NCBI RefSeq assembly: GCF_037975245.1
Contig: NC_092581.1
Span: forward strand, 6,353,501 to 6,417,500
From: Apostichopus japonicus
Taxonomy: Eukaryota > Echinodermata > Holothuroidea > Aspidochirotida > Stichopodidae
Length of the DNA: 64,000 nucleotides
Reading direction: 5' to 3'
The first letter of the stretch is position 1. The number at the start of each line of letters is the position of its first letter. Shown here in pieces: positions 39,522 through 52,400 of the stretch. Position numbers and translations under genes: made by a program. The notes beneath the pieces were generated by a model. It was given only the letters and a program-made list of their open reading frames with translations, was not told the origin of the DNA and searched no databases.

Positions 39522-40883
39522 ATGCACAAACTCATAGTCATTTTGCTTCTGGCAATAGTTGCCATGGCAGCATTCGTTGCGTCACAAGAAGATGTATACG
39601 ACGAAGCTCTGATGACTGATTTATTTGAAGAGTACAAACGAAAATCCAGAACTAAAGCTGTGAGTATTAGCTGTCTCTTACGTTTATGACCGAGCTGCTT
39701 TTCATTCTGTATTTACTTATTTATCAATTTATGTTTAACTTTTTTATGTTTATATCATTTGTGTCGGTATGTTATTAAGAAATTCAATATAACGGTTACT
39801 TTATTTAAATACATGTTAAATATAAAGGGAAACATCGACAGTGGCTGACTATCGTCTTTAATATCAGTATAGTTGCAAAGATTTAAATGAGCTTTGTTAG
39901 ATTTAATATAACTTTTTTTATAGAAACAATCATTTAACTTTTTAAGTTGCTACCATTTGGGGAAAGAAGTTACATATATGTAGGAACATAAATCAGTTGT
40001 CTTTTCTAAATCCTAATTATTCCGCTGAAATCAAGAATTATTATGAGTTGATTCAAGAGCCATTCCATTGACGGATTCTTGTCACTTTGGATGAACAGTT
40101 AAAGACAATTTGGTTGATCCTGCGGCCATGTTTGACATGAAACAGTTCTGGATTGTAATGATTTTCTTTCACCACATGGCTATAATTACTTTGGTCTGTT
40201 ATCAAACATCAGCCTGCCAAAATCCTTTTAACGATCAAACGTTCCTTTCTTTTGATGAGGACTTAATGACGAACGTCGAAGTTTAAGCACGGAGGGCACA
40301 ATTAAATACCGAATAACGAAAAATTAATACCAGTTTATAGCTTTTATATATAACGAGTCAATCTAGATTTGAGTATTCTCGTTTCGTTTATCAGCCAGAA
40401 GTAATAGTTGACATTAGTTAATTTTATCGTCCTAATTTGTTCATCGTTTTTGTCACGTTTGTTTAAGTGTGATATGTTTAAATGTTTCCATGCAACTATG
40501 TGCTTTCAATTAAACTGTAGAAATAATTAAAACTTTCTGCGGAAAATGAAGGAGTGCGTCTCTTTTTGCATTCAGTACTTCAATGTGCGGGCTGCACACT
40601 TTATACATCCCACATGATATGATATCAGTAAATCCACTGTATGTGTCAACTACATATTTTATTCATCCGACATATGATATCAGAGCTCAATACCAACATG
40701 ACTTCTACTTTCATTCTGTTTATTTTATAGTGTATCAAATATGGCGGCAACTGCAAAGTGGACTCCATTTACAGAAACAACTGTTGCCGGGGTTACAGCT
40801 GTCGAGGTCCAGCGGGTGTCAGATGCTTCAATAAAGAGTGTGTCTGCCAGAAACACGACAAACTTGCTTTTCTCTTTTCGTGA
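39522..40883 (+). CDS. Secreted eight-cysteine knottin-like peptide precursor (two exons)
   Basis: Coding exons 39522-39659 and 40731-40883 are joined across a 1071-bp GT-AG intron (donor GTGAGT at 39660, acceptor ttttatag ending at 40730), in phase 0. The 96-aa product has three parts. Residues 1-20 are a hydrophobic signal peptide. Residues 21-43 are an acidic propeptide ending in RKSR, a furin-type R-x-x-R site. The remaining ~53 residues are Cys-rich and mostly encoded by exon 2. Cysteines are at 47, 54, 64, 65, 70, 78, 83 and 85: C-x6-C-x9-CC-x4-C-x7-C-x4-C-x-C, four possible disulfides. The CC pair and C-x-C end recall inhibitor-cystine-knot folds. This prepropeptide layout is shared by antimicrobial peptides, neuropeptide-like ligands and venom peptides, so the function is open. 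The signal/propeptide and mature domain sit on separate exons, as is common in such families. A second acceptor just upstream (39490-39491) implies a non-coding 5' exon. Confidence 0.8.
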
Positions 40884-43800
40884 GCTATCATGCCGACGTC
40901 AATTCATTCGCATTCTTATTACATAATGTGTAATTACGGATATGCTCTATGAGACACTGTAGTAAAATAATGATAATTTAAAAAAAATGATAATATACCT
41001 GAAGAGGACCTTTTTCCATCCTCTTATAACGCACTGAAACATAAAAACAAATAATAAGGTCAAAATTAGTTTTCCCCTTGGTGGGTACATGATCTTTTAG
41101 CGTACAGTCTGTTTTGTTAAATATGAATTGAAAGAATTATACACACGTTAGTATAAGTGGATGTCAACGCAGGGTAACGTGTCGTTAAAATGCCAGTAGA
41201 TTATGTACTAGGATGTAGAGAGCCATCTTCAAGGAAAGTACTTATATACATATAGTCGTGTAAAGTGAACGACGGCTAGCTGATCATATCTTCACTTGTT
41301 TCGTCATGATAGAATAAAACCATTAGCACTTTATTTCAGGTATTCTCGTGACTCGGAAGAAACGAAACGGTAAACCGAGTTAAGAACCCTTATAGAACAC
41401 ATAGTACAAACTGAATGCAAACACATTAAGAATAAGTCATTTTACTTCAAACATTCCTTACATTGTAATGACTTCAAGGTGTAGCCTATGCATTAGGTGA
41501 GGTTTAAATATCCTTTAGCTTAAAATTCAGCCTCTTTTCAGATGTAAATATATTATTTCGTTATCGAAAAAAGGGATAACAATATTAAAGTGGTAAAATA
41601 CTTTCCCGCCGGCTGGCAAAATGACGATTCAGTTTCTTTTACATGGCTGACAATAGTTCCTTTTGTGGTAGATGTTTCTGAATTAATGTTATCGGTTTCT
41701 TATGTGTATCTATATGTTTAAAGGTATTGCCTAAATTTAAAAAAAAATGATACTCTGTTATCCTTGAAGCTGTAAAAATATATAAAAACTGGAAGAATAT
41801 ACTATATATGAGCAATCCTTCAGGCAGATCACGTGACGCAATAGTTACAGTTGCACTTTGGAATAATAATCATTACAAGCAAACGTTAATGTCAAGACCA
41901 AAATGGCAGTAAAGACGGTTTACTTAAGGGGAAACTATAATACATCTTACATATTAGTAGTGAGCACATCTAAGAGTAAACGGACACTACGAATCGCATA
42001 CTACATTGATGACCTTCGTAACGTTGGAACTTGCAAGACCTGTGCCCAGTCCAAATACCTAAAGAATATCTATATTACAAGGTCTTCTATGTTTCAATTA
42101 ATATATCTGCAAAGGGACTCAATGATTTGCCTATAAGTTAATTAGGTCTGCAAATGTCGTGAATATTCTACTACCCTATGGCAGCGTCGTGTCCTACATT
42201 GTGTTAGTCGTGTGCACAATACGTCGTAGTATAGGTAAGCTGCTAGACGCTTCGGTATATGCCATACAAAAATTATCATTAAAATGAAACAGGACTATGA
42301 TGACAGTTTGATTCTTGACACTAGTATCCAACATTTTTAGTAATATTCATGTGAACCCCCTATACATATAAGTACAGGAAAGAAATGAACGAGAAATCTT
42401 TCTGATGTGTTCTTAATTCATTGTTATTATTGTTTATCAATATTTAAATCAGTGAAAATTAAAAATCGATGAATATTAAAGCTTGGAGTGACTACTTTGA
42501 ACTTTCCATCCTATAAGTATACAAAACAACATTCCTGTTCGCCAAATGAGAGTGTGTTTCCATATAATAGATGTACACATCTATACTGTGGTAAGAACTT
42601 CCGGTAAACACTCAGCAAAAGCTTGCAATAGTCGAAGTCACTGTTCCAGCAGTTCCGACGAAGAAAATGCTATATATTACAACGAACGTAGCCTCTGTTA
42701 CGGCTTTTCGGCCAATTCACTGTGTCCGGTCAAGTTTCTGAATATAAACTTATCTTACCACAAGAGTGCCCCTTTAACCATGCCCATCCATTGATCTGTC
42801 CACCACAAAGCCTTTGGACACTGTATGTACACATGAATAATCAGATATCTGTGTTAATGATATGATTAATGACGTGTTGATTGATGCTAACCAATGAAAC
42901 TGTTCATATTATATGCTTACTTAAACAATAAGCATACGCAACTTCACTCCTGATTACGTGATTTGGCTTCCACACTACCAACATTTGCTGCATTTTCAAT
43001 GATAAATTGGAGATCGTGCGATGCTGTTGCTTTGTTGTATGCCACAAGCAATGCATTAGTGATATAAAAAAAACTGAATATTCATATTCTCTCAATTTAG
43101 ATAGAGCTCTGATTGGTGGTAGAACTGCATAGGCTTGTGAACTAGTTTTGGAATAATTATATGTTGTGTCTGGAGTCTGTGAAGGTACCGTACCACAATT
43201 AATTGCTCCCATTGACTTACACACTAAACTCGTCACTTTCCAAGGCCGGTAGAGCAAAGATAGAAGTTTTCAACTGACATGGCATATGCACCATAATGAT
43301 ATCTAATGGCTCGGGCTATCATAAACCATTCAACTTTTGCCACCATGACCGTTTAGATTTTGAGCTAGAAGAGCTAGAAGAGCTCAAAGTTTATCATGGT
43401 GCTCCCCTTCCCAACTGCCAGCTTTCGCTGCTGAATTTTCTTGTTTCACCATATATTTTCTAAAATACCTTCCATCCTCCAGATATTTAGACCATCGGTA
43501 TAGTTTAATTCATCCTCTTCAACATGAATGGTGATGACTCAGAAAACGCCAAACAAATCAACACAGTAGGGCACTGTTTTCCGACCGAACGGCTAACCTC
43601 TCAGGTGGACGTGCAATACTCTAGTTGCGGAGCGATACCTATAGCGTAACAATAAAGATAAGTTATGTTAGAGAACAGCCGTTTTCTAAAAAGAACCAAT
43701 GAACGAGGAACAGAGCAAAGTAAAATGTTGACTTGGTTAAGTGACCCATATAAAATAGTACGATGTTTGCCATACTGACGTAATATATTCAGTCGGAATA

Positions 43801-45363
43801 AAGATAGCTAAGCTATGAACGGAAGGTACTATATTAAAAAAATGAGGGCCGCCTCCACCCCATTCCGGCCGATACCACTGTGTTATACCCTCCCTCCAGA
43901 GGAAAGGAAACGGAAGAGGGTTCAATCGGGGGAAAGAGAGGGAGAAGGAGAGAACTCCCAATGCATTGGGACATGTGACTTTGATTTGAACATGTCTCTT
44001 GAAATGGGTCCTATTGCATTCTGTAACAAGGACTCCATTTATTTGAATATTTCTCAAGAAAGCGGCACTTGTTTTATATTTTACATTTTCTGAATTCTTC
44101 AACAGAAGGACACGTCTCATTTTGTTTTTCGAGTGGGGGGAGAGTCTTAACAAAAGGCCACTTTTTTAACAACACAGGGCAATTTTCATTTAAAAAAGGG
44201 GTGCTGTTCATTATCAACTTCTTATTTATGGAATGGGGCACTTTGGTGGGGAGTACACATGTATTACCTTCTAGCAAATGTGTGTGTACCCAATCTAACC
44301 GATCCGTTCACTCAATAACTAAAACTCAGTCAAAGTCTCAACGTAACTTTCCAGTATTTTTATTGAGTTGCGATAACCAAGGGACTTTAGAAATATCATT
44401 TTCACAACTCCTGACTCTGCAATTGCTGGCAACATTTTGATTTCTAGGTAGAAGCATCTCACAAAAGGCTGATGTCGAGATGAACTAGTAAAAATCGACA
44501 TTTTGATAACAAACTACAATGTTTTGATAAAGCAATCTATATTTAATTTCATGTATTTCTAATGTGCCTACTTAACCATTGTAAGAGTCACAGAAAAGAC
44601 TAAAATATGTATTCATCCTTTACAGGTTCCAGTAAAATATCAAATGAAAACACCCAACATCGAATTTATATATTAAAAAAAACAATGCGTTAAGAAAGTA
44701 GGAAGTGGAGTGACCATATATAATAACATTGTACAGAGCAGTACAAGAGTATAAGCAAATATGCAATCAATGACGTTGCAGATATCATTCCAACATTTTG
44801 TACATGCTGTCGCTATGACGTCATCTATCACCGAGTGCCAACAAGTCATGCCCAGGCAAACCATTACCTCCATGGGCAAACCAAGTAGGAGTTTAGGTCA
44901 GTTTGATATATTCAACCTGCAGTGACCTCATGACCGTTGACTTATTATAATATCTAATGTGATAAAACACTGAATGTCACGTAGCCATGAAGTCAGTTTT
45001 TTGTGTGTATATTTTGACCTCTAATCTCTAATCTTTGACTCTATGAACTAATTAACAAAAGAACAATAACTGTGGTTGATTTTTGGCTTTATTAACTTAA
45101 TGCCCTTTCGCGGTATTTTCCTTCTGGAGTACGGTTTAAAAGATGTTCAGGGCACACTTTTGACACGTGTGGCCTGAAGGAGAAGTCAGTTACGCCACTG
45201 GGTGATGGCGCCAAACCCCATCACCTCCACTATAGTCTTCACATCAGTTTTATAGATTCTAGTTAAGAATCGCACTGAATCTCATAATTCTGCTTTATTT
45301 GAAATTTAAATCATAATGTCAAACTTTCAAGTCTCCGGAATGAACCGACTGCTTTATGGCTTC

Positions 45364-45397
<34 letters not shown>

Positions 45398-46252
45398 CAC
45401 TACTTTGTTTTTTTACGACATGGCACGCTTCAGACCATTGTTTCATCTGCAGGGGCCGCTATTTGGAAGTTCTCAATCCATGTTATTTCATTTTCTTTAA
45501 TTTAGTTTAGTAACGAGACGGCCACAACAGCAGTATAATATTTGGTCCCCGGATGATTTCAAGATATATGTATTCCTTAAAGGGACACAGGCCTAAACAT
45601 CATATTTAACTTGTATCAGAGATTTCCCCTAAACAGCTAACTCCCGCTAACAGCAAAAACAAATTGTTGTTCCAAGTGGTAAATATTTTAGTGTAAAATT
45701 TGTTTATTGAGCTGTCATTTGTAAATCTGTGATGTGATAATGCCACTAGTAAACCTTTTACATTCTCTATGCTTTTCTTTTCATATATTCAAAGTAGAAT
45801 GATAGCAGTGTTTACATTGAAACCAATGCCATAACTAAGTCATATAAAGAGCTTCCAAAATTTGATAAATTAAACGCTTGCAAAACCCATCTCCATCACA
45901 GAAAATAAACGTGGTAATAATTTTAAAAAGCATATAACCAGTTGAGGTACAGATGGTGTCCTATTTAAATCTGTGCTATCTCACAAATGGAATATGACTT
46001 TTTCTCTGTTTGGGGAAGAAGGCGTTTATGACCGTATTTGTTTCAGTCCGATCATATAGACCAATTATGATTGTTGTATCTCCTTGAACATCCGAGCGCA
46101 ACCTGCCTGTTTCCTAGTAGGCCAGAATACTACTATTTTAAACACCAAATAATGGTGGTGTTCTTTCAGTAACTTCATCCGTGGCGTCAGTTGCCGTGAT
46201 TAGTTATATTCTTGAAGAGACCAGCCTCCTGGAATCCTGAATTCGTGGCACC
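40884..46252. other. 3' flank of the knottin-like gene and non-coding stretch
   Basis: An AATAAA at 41313-41318 could end the knottin-like transcript about 430 bp after the stop. A Cys-containing frame at 42590-42750 is noted in the findings. The remainder, including G/C-rich tracts at 43840-44260, has no supported gene. Confidence 0.4.
45365..45395. repeat. (TA)n microsatellite
   Basis: About 15 TA units. Confidence 0.93.
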
Positions 46253-46260
46253 GACAATTT

Positions 46261-47987
46261 CAATGGCGTAGGAAGGTACTTTTGAGTGGGGGGGGGGGGA
46301 TGAAGAATGATGGCCGGCCTTGGGGAGGGGTCTCAGTGTGTCCCCTGCCCTTTGGAATTTTTTTGCATTTCCAGGTGGCCTCAGATGCAATTTGGTGCAA
46401 TATAGCACACTTCAACATCCCACTACATTTTGTAAATAATTTTGCATATTCACCTAGCCTTAGATGCAATTTGGTGCTCCAAATGAGATTTTTTTCTCAT
46501 TTGGAAATGAAAAAGGGGTTTTCTGACTTGCGGAGCGGGGGGGCGGAATGTTACTTCCGCCCCCCATGTTTTTCACCAGGGGCTGGCGCCCCCAGCCCCC
46601 CCGGTTGCGAATTTTTTTTTCCCAAACAGGTTTGCAATTGTGTGTAAATAGTCGCTCATGATTGGTCGGAGAAGTTACGTCATCACAATGGAAACCCTTC
46701 ACTTCAAGGTTATCAAAATGTCTGCATCCATTCGTTGCAACGAAGATATACCCGTTCAAAATTACCCGCAGCTTTTCGTTAATATATGTAGATGTGTTTG
46801 GAATTGGTTTAGACATATTGAGCACACTATAGTATTGTATGATCTACTTTGATCGAAGATTTCTGTGAAGGCATTAATCGATAACATCGCACAGTGAAAG
46901 TTTCGTACAGGGGTACATAACACATGCGCTGTAGGCCTATATGTATTAAAACTGTGTATAGTAAAGGCTTCATAATTGACGCACCCCCGTAATTGACGCA
47001 CCTTCAATTATTACTAGCAACGATAGAGCAGGCCACTTAAACTTTTTGCAGTCTAGCAAAATTAGATATTTCATGAGTTTGAATCCATTTCAGCTATTTG
47101 CTGACCAAATTGTGACACTTTTTAAGCTTTTAAAACCCTCCCCCTAGTTTTGCACGTTTTTTGGGCATTTGGAAATCTTACACCCTAAAAATAACCAACA
47201 TTACCTCATTATGATAACACTACTCTCTGGGACCTCACCTGTCTGAGCTTAGATGCTCAGAGCAAAGCAAACAACATCTAAAGTCAATGGATGTATACTA
47301 AGGCCTACACTACAGTTAGCTTATCGACGAATGTGCAATTTAGGGGTATGGAAGAACTTGACACGGCAGACATTTTGTGGTCAAATTCTGCTGAAGTGTA
47401 CGGTGCATAAGCACAGAACCTTAATTATTTTGAGATCGTAACATTTCTGAGGAACTACACATATGAAAAACACATACAGTTGAGTGATTTGGATTTTTCC
47501 TTGATAGACATCGTTGATAAAATCCTTAAGTGCGTCAATTATGAGCCCACCATGCTACACAGTGCAGTGACGGAAATATATCATATTGTACACTATACTG
47601 TTTTGCGTATATTCGTTCAAGACTGTACTCGCGTCGTGAAGTTGATTTTGGTGTAGGCCTACCCTTTCCACGAAACGAATTCTGATTTTAATAGAACGGC
47701 TGACGAATCTTGAATGACGTAAACACGAACCCGATAGAATGTAGCGTATGTATAATAAGTAAGGTCAACATGTTATCCAAGCATTAAAAGTAAAGTTAGG
47801 GCGTTTGCAGGGAAATCGCGTAACAAGACTTTAGTAAGTGTCAGTGTGTAACTCAGTGTATGCCTTCGAACTTCGAAGCGATGGTCATTATTGATGCTGA
47901 CGTCACGAGCAATCTGATTGGCTGAAAACTCCGTAATTGCAAACCTGTTTGGGAAAAAAATTCGCCCCCCCGGTTCCTACGCCCTTG
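46261..47987. mobile_element. hAT-type non-autonomous transposon carrying a nested insertion
   Basis: The element is flanked by a perfect 8-bp duplication, gacaattt (46253-46260 and 47988-47995). Its ends are CAATGGCGTAGGAAGG on the left and, read inward from the right, CAAGGGCGTAGGAACC, so they form terminal inverted repeats. The 8-bp TSD and CA-rich ends fit the hAT superfamily. The left ~346 bp match the short element at 30975-31349 in reverse orientation. The extra length comes from a second element at 46607-47965. No transposase ORF is present. Confidence 0.85.
46607..47965. mobile_element. TIR element nested inside the hAT MITE
   Basis: About 1.36 kb with inverted termini that begin GCGAATTTTTTT and continue with CCCAAACAGGTTTGCAATT on both sides (46607-46639 and 47935-47965). 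A direct repeat of ccccccggtt flanks it (46597-46606 and 47966-47975; 11 bp if one more C is counted). The uninterrupted MITE at 30975-31349 shows the matching empty junction, which supports insertion rather than deletion. A 9-11 bp TSD with long TIRs would suit Mutator-like elements, but this is only a suggestion. No long ORF lies inside. Confidence 0.7.
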
Positions 47988-48031
47988 GACAATTTAGAAT
48001 AGCATAATATTTGTTTTCTGTAACTTTTTAG

Positions 48032-48187
48032 GCACATGGCGGTGGCGCAATGGAGGCAAGTGGTATACACGGTCGAACAAACTGCCCCTTCCCCTTCCCC
48101 GTGTCCCAGCCTGGCTACGAGCACGCAGATCGCAAGTTTGGCAAAGTTAAAGGATTTTCCATCTGCAAAGGAAGCAACCAATTCTAA
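48032..48187 (+). CDS. Candidate terminal coding exon, unknown gene
   Basis: A strong pyrimidine tract and AG (ttttctgtaactttttag, ending 48031) precede a 51-codon open frame ending in TAA at 48185-48187. Codon third positions are strikingly C-rich in the middle, around NCPFPFPVSQPGYEH, unlike the flanks. The frame contains two Cys and ends GFSICKGSNQF. An internal ATG at 48050 gives a 45-aa alternative. A second frame (ATG at 48036, 55 aa) is also open but has less biased codons. The hAT-type element at 46261-47987 ends 44 bp upstream, in the presumed intron. No family was recognised. Confidence 0.35.
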   Translation, partial: AHGGGAMEASGIHGRTNCPFPFPVSQPGYEHADRKFGKVKGFSICKGSNQF

Positions 48188-48199
48188 AAATATGGCTCT

Positions 48200-48430
48200 G
48201 TGAGAGTTCCTTTATCTATTTAAAGGAACTGTAGACTCTCACTTTATACGGCTCTGGAGTCTGGGCTATGTCAGAACGGCTCTGGACTCTGTTAGAGTTC
48301 CTTTATTCTATAAAAAGGAACTATAGACTCTCACTTTATACGGCTCTGAAGTCTGGGCTCTGTCAGAACGGCTCTGGGCTCTGTTAGAGTTCCCTTTAGC
48401 GGAACTCTATGCTCTGTCGGAGCTGTATAT
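48200..48430. repeat. 91-92 bp tandem repeat with internal hairpins
   Basis: Two full copies and one partial copy begin with agagttccttta at 48203, 48294 and 48386. Each full copy holds an inverted pair, agttccttta...taaaggaact, plus several 'ggctctg' motifs. It lies directly after the exon-like segment ending at 48187. Confidence 0.85.
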
Positions 48431-49188
48431 GCGCTGTGCTCTGATGACATATGCTGCCCTCTACTTTGGCTGTATTGACTTTACCGGTGGTTTCCAGAGT
48501 AACAACAACACGGTGAAACCATCCGTGTCGCATGCAACCCGAACCAGTGGACCGGTTCATTACCCATGCAAAATCACTGTTGTAACTATCAAGCCACTCT
48601 CATAATGAACCGTGAAACTTGAAGATCTGAGAGGAAAAGATCACAAAAAGTCCGTGAAAGGTAAAGTAGTAATGGGATTCGGTCATGGGTGTGGTTCATG
48701 TAGTCCTCACTGATATTTTGAAGCAATCATGAACGAAAATGATCCGGACTTTTTTCTCCATTAGGCCCAACATGGCCTGTAATACCACAAACGTTGTGTA
48801 TTACTATAGTACTCGTCCGTCCCCCTTGTCCGTAGGTTAAGCCGAACTTAGGCTAGCTTAGGTCAAGCTCAAACTTCCGACTTTTTCACTGCAGTTGCAT
48901 TCCAAACGTTCAATGATGGACATAATGTATCAGGTTTTGTACTAAACATACGTAGACCTATCAGCCTAGGCTTTCTTTACTAAATTCTTGGCTAGCCTAA
49001 GGTAGTTAATGTAGAGTTAGCATGCCCAAGCATAGTGAAACAAAACTAAACATCCACAAAAATTGCAGATGCTTCAATGCCAATTTCAAATATTTCTGTG
49101 GTTTATAATTCCATCATGGTTTCTGATAGTTTTAATCTTGATGCTGTAAAATATTGAGTTAGAACACACTGTTGATGATACTGTAGGT
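48431..49188. other. Non-coding stretch
   Basis: No gene recognised. Confidence 0.5.
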
Positions 49189-49197
49189 TAGCATTAA

Positions 49198-49434
49198 CAA
49201 AGTGGCTATTCTTACGACTAGTCGTAACAATAATTTTCGATTACGCATGCGCAGTTGTACAACCAAGAGTACTATTTTTACAACTAGGAGTTACCATTAT
49301 TTTCCGGTTAGGGTTAGGATTAACCCTACTACATGCGAAATTGCTTATTTACTCTACTGAGCATGAATTTGCCGATGTCGTAAAGAATAGTTAATAAATA
49401 ATTGTTACGACTAGTTGTAAGAATAGCCACGGCC
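49198..49434. mobile_element. Small MITE, 237 bp, with 9-bp TSD
   Basis: A 9-bp direct repeat tagcattaa flanks it (49189-49197 and 49435-49443). Inside, GTGGCTATTCTTAC and its inverse GTAAGAATAGCCAC mark terminal inverted repeats that extend about 30 bp with mismatches; the outer four bases do not pair well. A telomere-like gttagggttagg occurs inside. The superfamily is uncertain: Merlin- or Mutator-like TSD lengths would fit. Confidence 0.7.
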
Positions 49435-49443
49435 TAGCATTAA

Positions 49444-52400
49444 AGGGTGTGAAGACTCGCGCACAAAGAAACGTCTCATGCTGGTAATCTGACCTAGTTT
49501 GGAACGAGGTGTAACAGAAGTATAAGACACCACCATCGATCCCAGAAAATACAAGACACATAAGTGCGGAGTTCCTGGCCAGGTGTGGGAATTGTGGGAT
49601 GCTACAGTAGTTGTAGTAGCCTCGTACAGTAGATTCATTCCAAAGTATTTGATTTACTCTTAAGGATTTTATGGAACGTTGAAGAGTGAAAGATGTTCAC
49701 AGTTTTTGTTTGGTAGAAGGTTAACATGATTTAAACACTACACGTTAAGGCATGAAAGAATATATGAATAAAGACATTGTACAATGGGGAAAGATTTGTT
49801 TTGACTGTATTTATGCAATGTAAAAATAACAGTGAAGACGTCATAACTGTAATCGCGAGAAGGGCTATGCGATTCATCAACTTCAAAAGAATGAGTCGAC
49901 TATCAGCACTTATTTGGCATTATAATCTGTATTCTCTTACACCCTTTTTGCTAATGCATAACCCAAGGAAATAGAAAGGGAATCAATTAAAAAGTTTCAC
50001 AAGACCTAGGTATATATATAACACATAAACAATTGCAAAATAAGACAACATACACAAACAGTACATAAAAGCCTAGCCTTAGGCTACATAAATTAATATC
50101 AGGCCAACAGTAAGGTAACAAAATACCATAAATACATATAACAAAACATATAACGATAAAGCACTCAGTGCTTATTTCATGGGATATTACATTGGTGTAC
50201 CTTCAAATTAAAATAGCAAACTAAATTCTTTCTTGAAATTTACTATTAGACAAAAACAATGTGATCCTAACTCTAGGATTTATTCTTTTTCAGTTTGTAT
50301 GGTTATACTTGCAATATATTCCATAGTCTTACTGTACCTAACAAAGGCAGTAGTTTCCTCTTTTATATATGGTTGATAATATGGGCTACTAGTAGTAGTA
50401 ATTTTTTGTGTTCCCTGAAATTGGTGCACTGTGCTTTACATAATGAGCTACAGTGATAGACATGGTCTCTCTCTTCAAAATCAAATTGTAACAATTTTGG
50501 GAGTTTCACTTTGTACAGTCTCAATGATAACAGTCTAATTTAAAGTTGACAGCAAACATTAATGCAGGCACAGATTTTGGTAAATTGCCCTGCTTAGTAA
50601 CGGTTCTAAACTTGGGACATTTGCAAGTGCATTCTGGAATAATCTGACCAAACTTGAATGGATCACCAAGTAGGAGGACTGAACTAAGCCACCCAAAAAA
50701 ATCGGACAGATTGTCACAATCATTCATCTTTAAAGAACTTTTGTTCTCATAGCATCACAAAGTTATATTCCACAATATACCATCATAATATCATGCCTAC
50801 AGACTTCATTTAATTTTGATGTGTGATAGAAAAAAATAATTATAAACCTACAGCTCATCTAAAGATAGAGTTTATATGTTAGAGTACGCTCATTAAAATC
50901 ATTAAAACTGCTTACTAGTGGTTAAAAGCAACAATAATTCAAGATTTTTCAATAGAAAAGACAATAATCAGATCAAAAGCCCGAGATATTGCACACACCT
51001 TGGTGAGCACTTCGTTTCACTGTCAAAACTAAGAGTTAGACATTCTGTTCCAGTGAATTGTATACAGTTTTGGCAAAGAAGAAAACTAATTTAATATCTC
51101 TAGACAATGCCTCCCAAGGTGAACTAATTTATGCTAATTAATTACAGCAATCAGGGTTAAGTGTTGTCCTAGCTGCTTTCACTGCATTTGTTAGCAACCA
51201 TTGGAAATCAGTCTAAAAAAGTTTTTTTTTCTAATGGCAAGATGAAAGTTATCGTGAGACAAAATACATTGAATTTCCTGCCAACCACAAAGAAATTCCA
51301 GTAGAAATTGAGTCCCAACACTGTTTTGGAGGACAATTTTTGTTTTGCTTTACTTACATTATCCCTAACCTAGTGACATCCTATTAAAAAAAAAGAACAT
51401 TTTTACAAAGTTATTCATTTTTTCTGTAAACCAATTTGCAGTAACATTAAAAATAGAGAATTATCTGTGGTTTTTTTCTGAATCTGGCAGCAGTATGTAC
51501 AGTTCATTGAAATGACCTCTAAATTTGCAACACCGCTTTGGCCAGTTTACAATTTGAATGCTGCATTAAGCCTCTTATCCCTAAAACTTCAACTACGGTA
51601 TATGGTGTCTTGATCTTTTATTACGTCAGTATCTAATATTGTTGTCTCCAGAACTGCATGTGGGAAATGAATGCAAATTGCATGGTCAGTGTCCTTACAT
51701 TGTATCCCTCTCCAGTCAATAGTAAAGTGACCTTTCTGCACTTTAACCTTGTGAAATACTATCACTGGGTGAAATACTAAATGTAAATTGCACATACTCT
51801 ATGTTGGAAAATAATAGTGCCAGTTTGCTTAAATTAATTACCCAACACAAACAACTGTATATTTATCATATAGGATTGTTTCAATGGCATTGGATCACAG
51901 TGAATGAATGTTGTATATACCTGATGTGGGAGGTATTAATGATTGTTCTGTTGGAATGTGATCTTATTGCAATCGGCAGGCCATGCATGATGTTTCTGTT
52001 GCTTGAGTAGAATCTTTTGTAATTCAACTTCAGGGATTATTGACTGACCTTAACAAGGTCATCCTTTTTATTTTCTTTGAGTACAGTACAGATGAATGGC
52101 TTAAGTAATCTTGCATTTTCATCACCATGACATATGATCTGTAACATAATACACATTGATTGCTTTAACCCAAGTATTGCATTTTTACTTAAGCAAGGAA
52201 GCTGATCCCGTTTGAAGGTATAAAGCTATTGAAGCTACCAATGTAAAGTATGCCATTGTTGGTGAATTGTTGATGTATATATGTGTGGTGTATGTACAGG
52301 AAAAGTAGTAGGAAAAGTAGTAAAAAAAAGGCTTGTATAATATTGTGTACAAGCATTTAAATGTTGCTTTAAAACATTGCTGTTGAAAAAAAGGGTAGTA

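Noticed and set aside
45156-45225. Isolated 'ttacgccactg' resembling a hAT-type terminus
   Set aside because: No opposing terminus or TSD was found within a plausible distance.
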